Positions 25,957-33,547 of a stretch of 64,000 bases of DNA are shown here, one piece after another. Within the stretch, counting starts at the first letter, position 1; each line of letters opens with the position of its first letter. The position numbers and the translations under genes are program-made. Under the pieces are notes generated by a model that had not been told where the DNA came from, did no database searches, and saw only the letters and a program-made list of their open reading frames with translations. Where the stretch lies: NCBI GenBank assembly GCA_020634115.1, contig JACKCH010000017.1:1-64000 (forward strand), in the 5' to 3' direction. The stretch is from Anaerolineaceae bacterium. GTDB taxonomy: Bacteria; Chloroflexota; Anaerolineae; Aggregatilineales; Phototrophicaceae.

Positions 25957-26253
25957 TTAGCCGACAATCGCCAGGATGTCAGATTCCTTCATGATGAGCA
26001 GTTTCTTGCCGTCGAGCTTGATCTCGGTGCCGGCGTACTTTGCGAACAGAACGCGATCCCCGGTCTTGACATCCATCGGGATGCGTTTGCCATCATCGTC
26101 ACGGCGGCCTTCACCGACTGCCAGGACGTTCCCCTGCTGTGGTTTTTCTTTTGCGGTTTCCGGCAGAACCAGTTGCCCACCTGCAAAGGTGTCTTCCTGT
26201 TCCACGGCCTCGATAATGACGCGATCCCCAAGCGGGCGCAGATTGAGTGACAT
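25957..26253 (-). CDS. groES: Co-chaperonin GroES
   Basis: Ten-kDa lid of the GroEL chamber, 98 residues beginning MSLNLRPLGDRVIIEAVEQE, with the mobile loop around ETAKEKPQQGNV. The ATG at 26253 is chosen over a 14-codon in-frame extension because it gives family length and has AGGAAGG upstream. First gene of the groESL operon. Confidence 0.97.
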   Translation of the reverse strand: MSLNLRPLGDRVIIEAVEQEDTFAGGQLVLPETAKEKPQQGNVLAVGEGRRDDDGKRIPMDVKTGDRVLFAKYAGTEIKLDGKKLLIMKESDILAIVG

Positions 26254-26323
26254 AGGAGTAACCTTCCTCTCGTTTTGATCGTTTATACTGGACAAACGAA
26301 AAGTGAATGTTCACAAACGAATT

Positions 26324-26350
26324 TTAGCACTCGAATGCAAAGAGTGCTAA
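26324..26350. promoter_or_regulatory. CIRCE element (HrcA operator)
   Basis: TTAGCACTC, nine bases, GAGTGCTAA: a perfect CIRCE inverted repeat, lying just downstream of the groES -10 box. HrcA repression of groESL is predicted. Confidence 0.97.
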
Positions 26351-26362
26351 TTGATGCTTGGA

Positions 26363-26391
26363 AGTGTAGCAAAAAGGTTTGTTCAAGTCAA
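26363..26391 (-). promoter_or_regulatory. groESL promoter
   Basis: On the minus strand TTGACT (26391-26386) and TACACT (26368-26363) are separated by 17 bases. CIRCE begins 12 bases further downstream. Confidence 0.85.
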
Positions 26392-26436
26392 GAATAGGCG
26401 GTTTTTCTAGCAAACTTCTTATAGAGTGCCAACACA

Positions 26437-26510
26437 AATAAAAACCCCTCATCTGAAGTCCCATACTCTTAAGGCACGCCATTAAGAAGATGAGATTATC
26501 AGATGAGAGG
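26437..26510 (-). terminator. Terminator after tRNA-Pro
   Basis: On the minus strand CCTCTCATCTGA (26510-26499) pairs along 12 positions (one G-U) with TCAGATGAGGGG (26456-26445), with an inner TTAA-containing hairpin, followed by TTTTTATTT. Confidence 0.75.
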
Positions 26511-26517
26511 AATTTTG

Positions 26518-26592
26518 TCGGGGCGCCCGGATTCGAACCGGGGACCTCGCGCTCCCAAAGCGCGCACGCTAACCGGACTGCGCTACGCCCCG
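26518..26592 (-). tRNA. tRNA-Pro (anticodon TGG)
   Basis: 75 nt. Acceptor CGGGGCG pairs with CGCCCCG, including the C1-G72 pair typical of bacterial tRNA-Pro. The anticodon loop TTTGGGA gives TGG, the T-loop is GGTTCGAAT, and the discriminator is A. CCA is not encoded. An extended -10 (TGCTATACT) lies just upstream on the minus strand (26604-26612). Confidence 0.97.
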
Positions 26593-26911
26593 TACTGGTG
26601 AGTAGTATAGCAGTAAGCGGGCAGCGCGAAAAGGCTGAAAGTCGGGGTGTCTGCTGGTGGGGGTGGTTATGCGGGCGATTTGCCGCAGTGTGCATTGATT
26701 TTGCCGCTGATTGCCACCTGAAAGACGGTTCAGACCGGGTTGATGAGGGAAGGAATAGGGTATTTTTTTTGCGGCGAAACGGTTTTTCGCGGCGATTGCA
26801 GCGATTGCCGCAATTCGGGCGGTTTTGAGGGGGAAATTGGAGGGAATATTTCGCAGCGAAAGGGGTCATTAGCGGGTTGGCTCCATAGCCGGTTATCATC
26901 TATTTCAATGC

Positions 26912-26935
26912 GGACGCCCCGTTGGGCGTCCCTAC
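26912..26935. repeat. Dispersed CCCTAC hairpin element
   Basis: GGACGCCC-cgtt-GGGCGTCC, a perfect 8-bp stem, followed by CTAC. Confidence 0.75.
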
Positions 26936-27016
26936 CTCGGTATCACCATACCACAAAATGGCGGGCAAAGGGGGAATTTTTGCGCGAATATTTGTGCGAA
27001 CATTGGGTTAGAAAAT

Positions 27017-27046
27017 AGTTTTCAGTCGTCAGTTGTCAGTTTACAG
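27017..27046. repeat. Heptad tandem repeat, locus 4
   Basis: Units TTTCAGT, CGTCAGT, TGTCAGT: consensus NNTCAGT. Confidence 0.65.
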
Positions 27047-27122
27047 AAAAAGCGGGGAAAGCTGAAAGTGCCGGGTAGGAGGTATGAGCAGTGCTGAGGG
27101 AATGAATGTTTCTTTTTCGCAT

Positions 27123-27147
27123 AGGGCGCACGGCGGCGCGCCCCTAC
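27123..27147. repeat. Dispersed CCCTAC hairpin element
   Basis: AGGGCGC pairs with GCGCCCCT (one extra C) and the element ends in CCCCTAC. Confidence 0.65.
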
Positions 27148-27247
27148 GATCCGTTTCAATGTCGCTCCGAACCCAGGACTCGACCCTCAGGGGTTTCGAG
27201 TGGTGTGTGCGGTTGCTTCTCCATAAGGCGCGTTGGCGCCAATGGTA

Positions 27248-27276
27248 TTTTGTGTCGCGCCGAGGGATGAATCCCC
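27248..27276. repeat. GCGCCGAGGGAT element, copy 1
   Basis: TCGCGCCGAGGGATGAATCC, containing the small palindrome GGGAT-ga-ATCCC. It is nearly identical to 50488-50515 and abuts the hairpin at 27280. Confidence 0.65.
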
Positions 27277-27279
27277 AAC

Positions 27280-27303
27280 GGACGAGGCAGGCCTCGTCCC
27301 TAC
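27280..27303. repeat. Dispersed CCCTAC hairpin element
   Basis: GGACGAGGC-ag-GCCTCGTCC, a perfect 9-bp stem, then CTAC. Closest relative is 28008-28031. Confidence 0.75.
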
Positions 27304-27325
27304 AAAATCTGACATCAAGTCCGGC

Positions 27326-27349
27326 GGACGCCCAGAAGGACGTCCCTAC
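27326..27349. repeat. Dispersed CCCTAC hairpin element
   Basis: GGACGCCC-agaa-GGACGTCC (7 of 8 pairs), then CTAC. Same left arm as 26912. Confidence 0.7.
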
Positions 27350-27395
27350 GACCATGCCCCGGTGTCGCCTCGGATATAATTCCCCGACCCCACTC

Positions 27396-27423
27396 TTGAC
27401 AACCGGATAAGCACGCCTATAAT
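27396..27423 (+). promoter_or_regulatory. padR promoter (near consensus)
   Basis: TTGACA (27396-27401), 16 bases, TATAAT (27418-27423). Both hexamers match the consensus exactly. Confidence 0.88.
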
Positions 27424-27433
27424 CAGCCCTGAT

Positions 27434-27449
27434 TAGTCAATTCTGACTA
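27434..27449. promoter_or_regulatory. Candidate PadR operator
   Basis: TAGTCA-attc-TGACTA, a perfect inverted repeat ten bases after the -10 box and 12 bases before the padR ATG. This is a classic position for autorepression. Confidence 0.6.
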
Positions 27450-27461
27450 TTTGGGGGTGTC

Positions 27462-27968
27462 ATGGAACGCGAACTACTGCTGCTGGGCCTGCTGCGGCAT
27501 AACCACATGCACGGTTACGAGCTGCATGAGTTCATTAACCGTGATCTGGCTTCCTGCACCGATCTGAAAAAGCCGACGGCCTATTACCTGCTGGATAAGA
27601 TGGCCGCTAAAGGCTGGATCACCCAGACGGAAGAGCAGGAAGGTAGCCGTCCCCCCCGGCGCGTTTACCAACTGACGGCGGAAGGCGAAGCCGCGTTCCA
27701 GCGACTCCTACGGGAGAATCTGGTCGCATATCACCAGGCGCGGTTCGCCGGGGATATTGGACTGGCGTTTGTGGACGCGCTCGAACCCGAAGAAGCCCGG
27801 ACACTGTTACAACGCCGTCGTGACACGCTGGCCGGAGAACTGGCCGCCACCCGCCATATCCCGCTGCATCATGGGACGCTGCAACTGGTGATTGAACACC
27901 AGATACGCCACCTGAAGGCTGAGTTGGAGTGGCTGGATGAAGTGCTGGGACGCCTATCGGTTGACTGA
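27462..27968 (+). CDS. PadR family transcriptional regulator
   Basis: A 168-residue DNA-binding regulator. The N-terminal PadR winged helix (about 1-80) is recognised by LLLLGLLRHNHMHGYELHEF, then TAYYLLDKMAAKGWI and RRVYQLTAEGE. The C-terminal part (about 95-165) is the helical dimerisation region, with HGTLQLVIEHQIRHLKAELE. A near-perfect promoter with an overlapping inverted repeat precedes it, which suggests autorepression. The next gene encodes a membrane protein and may be a target, but the two are separated by a repeat element. The ligand is unknown. Confidence 0.9.
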   Translation: MERELLLLGLLRHNHMHGYELHEFINRDLASCTDLKKPTAYYLLDKMAAKGWITQTEEQEGSRPPRRVYQLTAEGEAAFQRLLRENLVAYHQARFAGDIGLAFVDALEPEEARTLLQRRRDTLAGELAATRHIPLHHGTLQLVIEHQIRHLKAELEWLDEVLGRLSVD

Positions 27969-28007
27969 ATTTAACCTGAGGTTGTCCCAAGAAATCCCCT
28001 ATGCAGT

Positions 28008-28031
28008 GGACGAGGCAGGCCTCGCCCCTAC
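28008..28031. repeat. Dispersed CCCTAC hairpin element
   Basis: GGACGAGGC-ag-GCCTCGCCC then CTAC; differs from 27280-27303 by one base, giving one A-C mismatch. Confidence 0.72.
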
Positions 28032-28089
28032 AAAGGAACACATTACTACCTGAAATAGCCTGACTGTTTTTGGAGGCACGACACAACCT

Positions 28090-28671
28090 ATGGATAAGAA
28101 TATGATTCGTTATGGGCTGCTGCTGGCCGCGCTGGTGGCTTTACTGGCTATCCCGATGATTGCTGCGCTGGCGCAGGACAGCACCGAAGTGCCGGTCGCC
28201 ACGGAAGAAGCCGCCGCTGTTACGGAGACTGCACCGGCTCCGGCACAGGTGGATACCGGGTTGGTTTCTGTGATTCGCTACCTTCACTCGATTGTACGTT
28301 GGGTGGTGGTGGCGGTCACGCTGGTGACGCTTGTCAAACTGGTGATGGGCGTGGTTCAAGGCGGCGCGTTTGATGCGCTCGCACAGCGGCTAATGCTGAT
28401 CTTCAGTATGACGCTGTCGTTGCAGTGGGCGATTGGGATTGTGCTGCTCATCGCGGTGGGTAGTGTGATCGGCTTCGGAAATGCCTATTTGTGGGAACAT
28501 GCCGGGACGATGACGGTGGCCCTCGCGTTGGCGCACATGCACAACCGCTGGAAGAAATCTCCAGATAGCACCCGGTATCGGGCCAGCCTCGCGATTGTGG
28601 TGGTGGTGCTGGTACTGGTGTTCGTAGGCGTGGCGACACTGCCGCAGGGCTGGCGCGTTCTCCCGTCCTGA
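28090..28671 (+). CDS. Four-helix membrane protein with LHSxxRW motif
   Basis: A 193-residue membrane protein: a signal-like first helix, an Ala/Glu/Thr-rich outer segment (about 30-55), then four helices. YLHSIVRWVVVAVTLVTLV, WEHAGTMTVALALAHMHNRW and a final helix ending in PQGW resemble the short four-helix proteins of Bacteroidota that start LHSGLRW and are often labelled cytochrome b-like. His residues near the membrane (HS, EH, AHMH) could ligate heme, but one His seen in those relatives is Gln here (SLQWAIG). Function is unknown. It lies downstream of padR. Confidence 0.7.
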   Translation: MDKNMIRYGLLLAALVALLAIPMIAALAQDSTEVPVATEEAAAVTETAPAPAQVDTGLVSVIRYLHSIVRWVVVAVTLVTLVKLVMGVVQGGAFDALAQRLMLIFSMTLSLQWAIGIVLLIAVGSVIGFGNAYLWEHAGTMTVALALAHMHNRWKKSPDSTRYRASLAIVVVVLVLVFVGVATLPQGWRVLPS

Positions 28672-28711
28672 TGATTGCACTGTTGTTTGCGTATTGATGT
28701 GTCATCGCTAG

Positions 28712-28739
28712 GTAGGGGCACCATATATCATGCCCCTAC
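28712..28739. repeat. Dispersed GTAGGG/CCCTAC hairpin element
   Basis: GTAGGGGCA-ccatatatca-TGCCCCTAC, a perfect 9-bp stem that includes both conserved ends. Confidence 0.75.
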
Positions 28740-28795
28740 GGGAAAACACCGAATTTTCAGATGAGTTCTTATCTATACCAACTGCGAGATGAACC

Positions 28796-30178
28796 ATGCA
28801 CCATTCAACTGCTACCGCTCCTGAAGATCGCCTCGATTTTAAGCGAGTTCTCCCTGTTTTCCTCATCGTCTTTGTGGATTTAATGGGACTGACGGTCACT
28901 ATTCCCTTTATCACCTACTATGCCGCTTCTTTTGGCGCGGACGCTGTGCTGATTGGGCTGCTGCAAATGGCCTATCCGCTGATGCAGTTTATCGGTGCGC
29001 CGATTCTGGGGGATTTATCTCAGAAGTACGGGCGTAAACCGATTTTAATCATCAGCCAGATTGGTACCTTCATCGGCTTTATTATGCTGGCGTTTGCCAA
29101 TTCACTGTGGATCCTGTTCCTGGCGCGGATCATTGATGGGTTTACTGGCGGGAATATCTCGACGGCACAGGCGGCGCTGACGGACATCACAACGCCGCGT
29201 ACCCGGACGCAGGCGATGGGGTTGATCGGCGCGGCGTTTGGCCTGGGATTCGTCCTCGGCCCGGCGATTTCCGGTATCGCGCTGAGCGCCAGCAACAGTG
29301 ACTACCGGATTCCCTCGTTGATTGCCGCTGGCTTTTCACTGTTGGCGCTGACGCTCACCCAATTCGTTTTCCACGAGACGCTGCCGCCAGAAAAACGCGG
29401 TGCCTCTACCGATGCGGTTGAACAGCCTTCGCGTTTGCGCCGGATGATTCACGCAGCGCAGCACCCGGCAGTCGGCATACTGTTGATCCTGATCTTCACG
29501 CAGCAGTTAATCTTTGGCGGGTTCGAGCGGGTGATTTCGCTGTTCCTGTTGAGCCGGTTAGGGATGAGTGCCAGCAACAATGCGATTATCTTCCTGCTGG
29601 TCGGGATTATCGCCGTGTTGGTACAAGGGGTCTTTATCGGGAGCTGGAGTCGCCGTCTAGGGGAGCGCAAACTCATTTTCGCGGGGATGGCGCTGCTAGG
29701 CGCCGGGCTACTGCTGATGGCTTTCACGCCTGCACAGGCGGTCAACTGGTATGATCGCAACCAACTGATTACCGAACTCACCGACCCGGAAGGCACGGCC
29801 TCAATTGACCTGACGACTTTCCAACTGCCCAGTGAAGATAACAAAGGATGGGCAGGGATCGGTTGGTTGCTGGTATCGCTGGTGCCGATTGCGGTGGGCG
29901 GGAGCGTGCTGCAACCGAGTATCAATAGTCTGGTCACTAAACGGGTAGACCCGATTGAGGTCGGCGCGATTCTGGGGATCAGTGCCGCGTTTCTGAGCGC
30001 CGCCAACACACTTGCCCCGCTGATTTCTGGCGTCATTTTTCAGTTTGGCGGGGAAACTGCGCCATTCTTGCTGGGCGGCGGCAGTATGATTGTCCTCTTG
30101 TTCTTCGCGCTGCGGCGCCTTGTTCCGAACCCCAGAGATAATCTGGCTAAGGAAGCGATGGCATCCGCAGCACCTTAA
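28796..30178 (+). CDS. MFS transporter (TetA-like)
   Basis: A 460-residue proton-coupled exporter with about 12 membrane helices. MFS motif A is GDLSQKYGRKPIL after helix 2, with LARIIDGFTGGN and GLIGAAFGLGFVLGPAISG as in TetA-type drug exporters. An extra hydrophilic segment (about 310-350, VNWYDRNQLITELTDPEGTA) lies in an outer loop of the second half and is unusual for the family. The substrate cannot be predicted. No adjacent drug-specific regulator is seen; padR is two genes upstream. Confidence 0.88.
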   Translation: MHHSTATAPEDRLDFKRVLPVFLIVFVDLMGLTVTIPFITYYAASFGADAVLIGLLQMAYPLMQFIGAPILGDLSQKYGRKPILIISQIGTFIGFIMLAFANSLWILFLARIIDGFTGGNISTAQAALTDITTPRTRTQAMGLIGAAFGLGFVLGPAISGIALSASNSDYRIPSLIAAGFSLLALTLTQFVFHETLPPEKRGASTDAVEQPSRLRRMIHAAQHPAVGILLILIFTQQLIFGGFERVISLFLLSRLGMSASNNAIIFLLVGIIAVLVQGVFIGSWSRRLGERKLIFAGMALLGAGLLLMAFTPAQAVNWYDRNQLITELTDPEGTASIDLTTFQLPSEDNKGWAGIGWLLVSLVPIAVGGSVLQPSINSLVTKRVDPIEVGAILGISAAFLSAANTLAPLISGVIFQFGGETAPFLLGGGSMIVLLFFALRRLVPNPRDNLAKEAMASAAP

Positions 30179-30188
30179 CAGGCTGTAA

Positions 30189-30217
30189 TTGCGATGTAAA
30201 AGGTAAGGGGTTACAAT
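30189..30217 (+). promoter_or_regulatory. Promoter of the ComEA-like gene
   Basis: TTGCGA (30189-30194), 17 bases, TACAAT (30212-30217). Confidence 0.65.
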
Positions 30218-30253
30218 GACATAAGTGATTTCTGTGTTGTTGGGTAAACATTT

Positions 30254-30847
30254 ATGGCTGACAGCCCCTTACCAGAGCCTTCACCTCGTAGTACCTTACT
30301 TCTGTTTATGGTCGTCATCGCTGCGATGATCGGCGGGGCGATACTACTCTTGGCGACTCGCCCTCAACCAGTGCAGATTACCGTGTATCCCCCCGTACCA
30401 ACCGGGACTCCAGAACCTACAGTGACACCCGGCCCGATCACGGTGTATGTGACCGGCGCGGTCAATGCCCCGAATACGCTGGTGACGCTGGCTGCGGGCA
30501 GTCGTGTTGAGCAGGCGATAGAGGAAGCGGGCGGTTTGACGGCGGATGCTGACCTGGAGAAGGTGAATCTGGCCGGGATTCTGCACGATGGCGACCAGGT
30601 GTACGTGCCGGAGATTGGTACGGAAACGACGATTGCTACACCGAGCGGTGGCGTGATCGTCCATATCAACACGGCGACGGCGGAAGAATTAATGACGCTG
30701 CCGGGTGTCGGCCCGGCGACAGCGGAGCGAATTATTGCTTACCGCGAGGCGAATGGGCCATTCCCGGATTTAACGGCACTGGATGCGGTCAGCGGGGTCG
30801 GCCCGGCGATGTTGGAACAATTGGATGGCCTGGTTGCCTTCGATTAG
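30254..30847 (+). CDS. ComEA-like SLBB-HhH DNA-binding membrane protein
   Basis: A 197-residue protein in the ComEA arrangement: one N-terminal helix (about 14-36), a short Pro/Thr linker, an SLBB domain (about 60-122; VTGAVNAPNTLVTLAAGSRV and DGDQVYVPE) and two helix-hairpin-helix units (INTATAEELMTLPGVGPATA, then LDAVSGVGPAML). ComEA binds incoming DNA at the cell surface in natural transformation. No comEC or pilus genes are in the window, so the role is inferred from domains. Its stop overlaps the convergent ABC gene by four bases. Confidence 0.88.
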   Translation: MADSPLPEPSPRSTLLLFMVVIAAMIGGAILLLATRPQPVQITVYPPVPTGTPEPTVTPGPITVYVTGAVNAPNTLVTLAAGSRVEQAIEEAGGLTADADLEKVNLAGILHDGDQVYVPEIGTETTIATPSGGVIVHINTATAEELMTLPGVGPATAERIIAYREANGPFPDLTALDAVSGVGPAMLEQLDGLVAFD

Positions 30848-31926
30848 CCGATGCGTATTCCGGTGCGGGTATCGAAGAACATCAGCCCTGCCGGGTCTAA
30901 GTCGCATTGAATGGTAGAACCCACTTCGATTTTTCGCTCCAGTTCGGTGGTGAGTAACCACGTTTCGCCCGCCAGATGCACCTCGACCAGTTGGTAGTGT
31001 TCCGCGAAGTAGGGTGTCACCGTATCTACCACACCATACTGTCCATCTGGGTCGAGATGGACGTATTCCGGGCGAATCCCGGCAGTGACTTTCGTGCCTT
31101 CCGGCAGATCGCTCCGAATCGCGAAGCCGCCGAAGTTTTCACCCATCCACATGCTGTTCTGCACCTTGCCGGGAAACAGGTTGATGGTCGGCACACCGAT
31201 AAAAGTCGCCACAAACAAGTTCAGGGGGTTATCCCGCAACTGGATATACGAGCCGATTTGCTCAATCCGGCCTGCCCGCATGATGGCGATCCGGTCTGCA
31301 AGGGCGACAGCTTCAACCTGGTCATGGGTGACATAGATCGTTGTGACTGGGTAAGCGTTCAGCAGCCGCTTGAGTTCGACTCGCGCTTCCGCCCGGTACT
31401 TGGCGTCCAGGTTGGCGAACGGCTCATCAAACAGTAGTAGGGAGAGGTCGCGGGAGAGGGCACGGGCGATAGAGACTCGCTGCTTTTCACCCCCGGAAAG
31501 CTGGCGTGGAAAACGCCCTAACAGTTTATCCAGACCAATGCCGGTGATGCTGGCAATCCGCTGGAGACGCTCAGGTACTTCCGTTTCCCGGTGGCGCAGT
31601 TCAAGGAAAAACCCGATGCTGCGGTGGACTTCCCAGTGTGGAATAAGAGCGCCTTCCTGAAAGACCATCCCGATACCACGTTCCATCAGAGGAATTTCGG
31701 ATAGGGGGCGGTTATCATATAAGACGCGTCCGTGATCCGGTTGGATAATCCCGGCGATGAGCCGCAGCAGTGTGGATTTGCCACACCCGGACGGGCCCAG
31801 CACGGCCAGCACCTGCCCGGATTGCAGCTTCAGGGTGATGTCGTCAACGGCGACAATCTCCGGCGTGCTGTCTCCCATCGCTCTGGGAAACCGTTTGGAT
31901 ACATGTTCAAGCGTGATCGTCGTCAT
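30844..31926 (-). CDS. ABC transporter ATP-binding protein (MalK/UgpC type)
   Basis: Cytoplasmic ATPase, 360 residues. Walker A GPSGCGKST, Q-loop in GMVFQEGALIP, signature LSGGEKQR, Walker B LLLFDEPFANLDA and the H-loop in YVTHDQVEA are all intact. The C-terminal 120 residues look like the TOBE/OB regulatory domain of sugar-importer ATPases (VTAGIRPEYVHLD). The ATG at 31926 is preferred to an upstream in-frame start at 31953. No permease or binding protein is adjacent, so the partner is elsewhere; the TOBE domain suggests a CUT1-type carbohydrate system. Confidence 0.9.
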   Translation of the reverse strand: MTTITLEHVSKRFPRAMGDSTPEIVAVDDITLKLQSGQVLAVLGPSGCGKSTLLRLIAGIIQPDHGRVLYDNRPLSEIPLMERGIGMVFQEGALIPHWEVHRSIGFFLELRHRETEVPERLQRIASITGIGLDKLLGRFPRQLSGGEKQRVSIARALSRDLSLLLFDEPFANLDAKYRAEARVELKRLLNAYPVTTIYVTHDQVEAVALADRIAIMRAGRIEQIGSYIQLRDNPLNLFVATFIGVPTINLFPGKVQNSMWMGENFGGFAIRSDLPEGTKVTAGIRPEYVHLDPDGQYGVVDTVTPYFAEHYQLVEVHLAGETWLLTTELERKIEVGSTIQCDLDPAGLMFFDTRTGIRIG

Positions 31927-32142
31927 GGGGTAGACTCTCCCAATTGGCGGCATAGACTATGTGTTGATTATGCCCTGATCATATTTCCTCTGCTACTGCC
32001 CCTCCTGTGTGAATTTTACAGATTTTTGATAACCAGAGTCTGCGAAAGGGGATTACACTGAGTAAAGACCCATTTTTGGGTCATCGCAAGGTCATCTGAT
32101 TATGCTCGTGTTGGTCTGAAAAACTGAATGGGGTAGATACTC

Positions 32143-32730
32143 GTGGATATTCGGCATTATTTTAACACCCTTCAATCCGTTCTCAATGATGTCCCTTTCA
32201 ATGTTGTTGACCAGGTCGTGGATGTCCTGATGGCAGCGAATCGCAATGGCAATGTGGTGTATATCTGCGGGAATGGTGGTAGCGCCGCAACCGCAACTCA
32301 CTTTGGCTGTGACCTGGCGAAACGTCCGATTGTCGCCGGTCAACCGCGTTTCCGTGTAGTCGCATTGACCGATAACAATGCGTTGATGACGGCACTCAGC
32401 AATGATATCGGCTATGATGCTGTGTTTTCAGAACAACTTCTCCCCCTGGTGCGGCCCGGTGATGTATTAATCGGCATCAGTGGTAGTGGCAACAGTAAAA
32501 ACGTGGTGAACGCGGTACAGGTGGCCAAAGAAGCTGGCGCGACCACGATTGGTTTCTGTGGTTATGACGGGGGCAAACTCAAGCAGGCCGTGGATGTGCC
32601 GGTGCATATTGACTGTAACGTGATGGCGATGGTCGAGGATGTGCATCTGGTGTTGGAACATGCGATATGTGAACGGCTGCTAGCGTTAAATATGGAAGCA
32701 GCCGAGCGATCTCTAGTATCGGAGGCGTAA
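32143..32730 (+). CDS. gmhA: Sedoheptulose-7-phosphate isomerase (SIS domain)
   Basis: First step of heptose synthesis: sedoheptulose 7-phosphate to D-glycero-D-manno-heptose 7-phosphate. The 195-residue SIS protein has CGNGGSAATATHFGCDLAKR and the phosphate loop SGSGNSKNVVNAV, as in GmhA, with HLVLEHAICERL near the end. The start codon is GTG. It is followed after four bases by the gmhB-like phosphatase, so the two form an operon. Confidence 0.9.
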   Translation: MDIRHYFNTLQSVLNDVPFNVVDQVVDVLMAANRNGNVVYICGNGGSAATATHFGCDLAKRPIVAGQPRFRVVALTDNNALMTALSNDIGYDAVFSEQLLPLVRPGDVLIGISGSGNSKNVVNAVQVAKEAGATTIGFCGYDGGKLKQAVDVPVHIDCNVMAMVEDVHLVLEHAICERLLALNMEAAERSLVSEA

Positions 32731-32734
32731 GGCG

Positions 32735-33376
32735 ATGTTAGGGCATTCAGGGGCGATTTTTCTTGACCGGGATGGGGTCATTAACCAGAATCGCGTAGAT
32801 CATGTCAAAAGCTGGGATGAGTTTGAGTTTATCCCCGGCGTGCTGGAAAGCATCGCTGAATTGACTGCAATTGGCCTGCCGATTTTTATTGTTACCAACC
32901 AGGCGGCGATCAACCGGGGCATGATGAGCGTAGACACGCTTGACTCGATTCATGAACGGATGCTGGCCGCAATCAACGAAGTGGGCGGTCAAGTGAAGAA
33001 GATTTTTTACTGTCCGCATGACAGCCACGAGGAGTGTAGCTGTCGTAAGCCAATGCCGGGGATGCTTCAGCAGGCCGCTAATGAGTTCGGGATTGATCTG
33101 ACACAGAGTGTGATTGTGGGTGACGCCTGGACAGATATTGGCGCTGGAGTGGAAGTCGGCACGCAGGGCATTCTGGTGCTGACGGGGCGTGGCCGCTGGA
33201 ACTTTGTACCATGCTGGAATCGGTTTGGGTTGGATTTTGGCGCGGCTTATGACCTGGCCGACGCGACTACCGTGATTAAGCGCGTGCTGAACGGTGAGGC
33301 CGTTCATGCAACGAATCGATTGCGGGACGCTTTTCACATGGCGTTGCGTAATCCTGAAGATGCCCTGGTTCTTTAG
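32735..33376 (+). CDS. gmhB: D-glycero-D-manno-heptose 1,7-bisphosphate 7-phosphatase (HAD)
   Basis: A 213-residue HAD phosphatase. Motif I is FLDRDGVIN with catalytic Asp residues, motif II is in IVTNQAAINRG, and the GmhB-type zinc loop is C-P-H-D-S-H-E-E-C-S-C, followed by RKPMPGML and VGDAWTDIGAG. The family removes the 7-phosphate in ADP- or GDP-heptose synthesis. It is paired with gmhA. The C-terminal 40 residues after the HAD core are longer than in E. coli GmhB. No heptose kinase or nucleotidyltransferase is adjacent. Confidence 0.9.
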   Translation: MLGHSGAIFLDRDGVINQNRVDHVKSWDEFEFIPGVLESIAELTAIGLPIFIVTNQAAINRGMMSVDTLDSIHERMLAAINEVGGQVKKIFYCPHDSHEECSCRKPMPGMLQQAANEFGIDLTQSVIVGDAWTDIGAGVEVGTQGILVLTGRGRWNFVPCWNRFGLDFGAAYDLADATTVIKRVLNGEAVHATNRLRDAFHMALRNPEDALVL

Positions 33377-33547
33377 GCAAGTGGGCCGGTACAGGTTTCG
33401 CAGCGAATCCACAGCAGCAATTTAAGGGGCAATATAGGTTTTCAGCCAGGGCACGGATTCCGTGCCTTGTCTTATCATGGAACCTTCGCTCTTATCTGAG
33501 TAAAGATGCTGGTCAACTATTCCACGATACAAACAAGGACACCGCCG

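Larger units (their letters stand above)
26593..27395. other. Repeat-rich non-coding region
   Basis: About 800 bases without a supported gene. It contains four dispersed hairpin elements, one heptad repeat and one GCGCCGAGGGAT element, listed separately. Short ORFs here (for example 26740-27018 and 27084-27410) run through these repeats and have no ribosome-binding site or family match. Confidence 0.7.

Noticed and set aside
26740..27410. Short ORFs at 26740-27018 and 27084-27410
   Set aside because: They run through dispersed hairpins and a heptad repeat and lack ribosome-binding sites.
26912..28739. Hairpin cluster as an insertion sequence or integron
   Set aside because: No transposase or integrase ORF, no long terminal repeats and no target duplications are visible around the hairpins.
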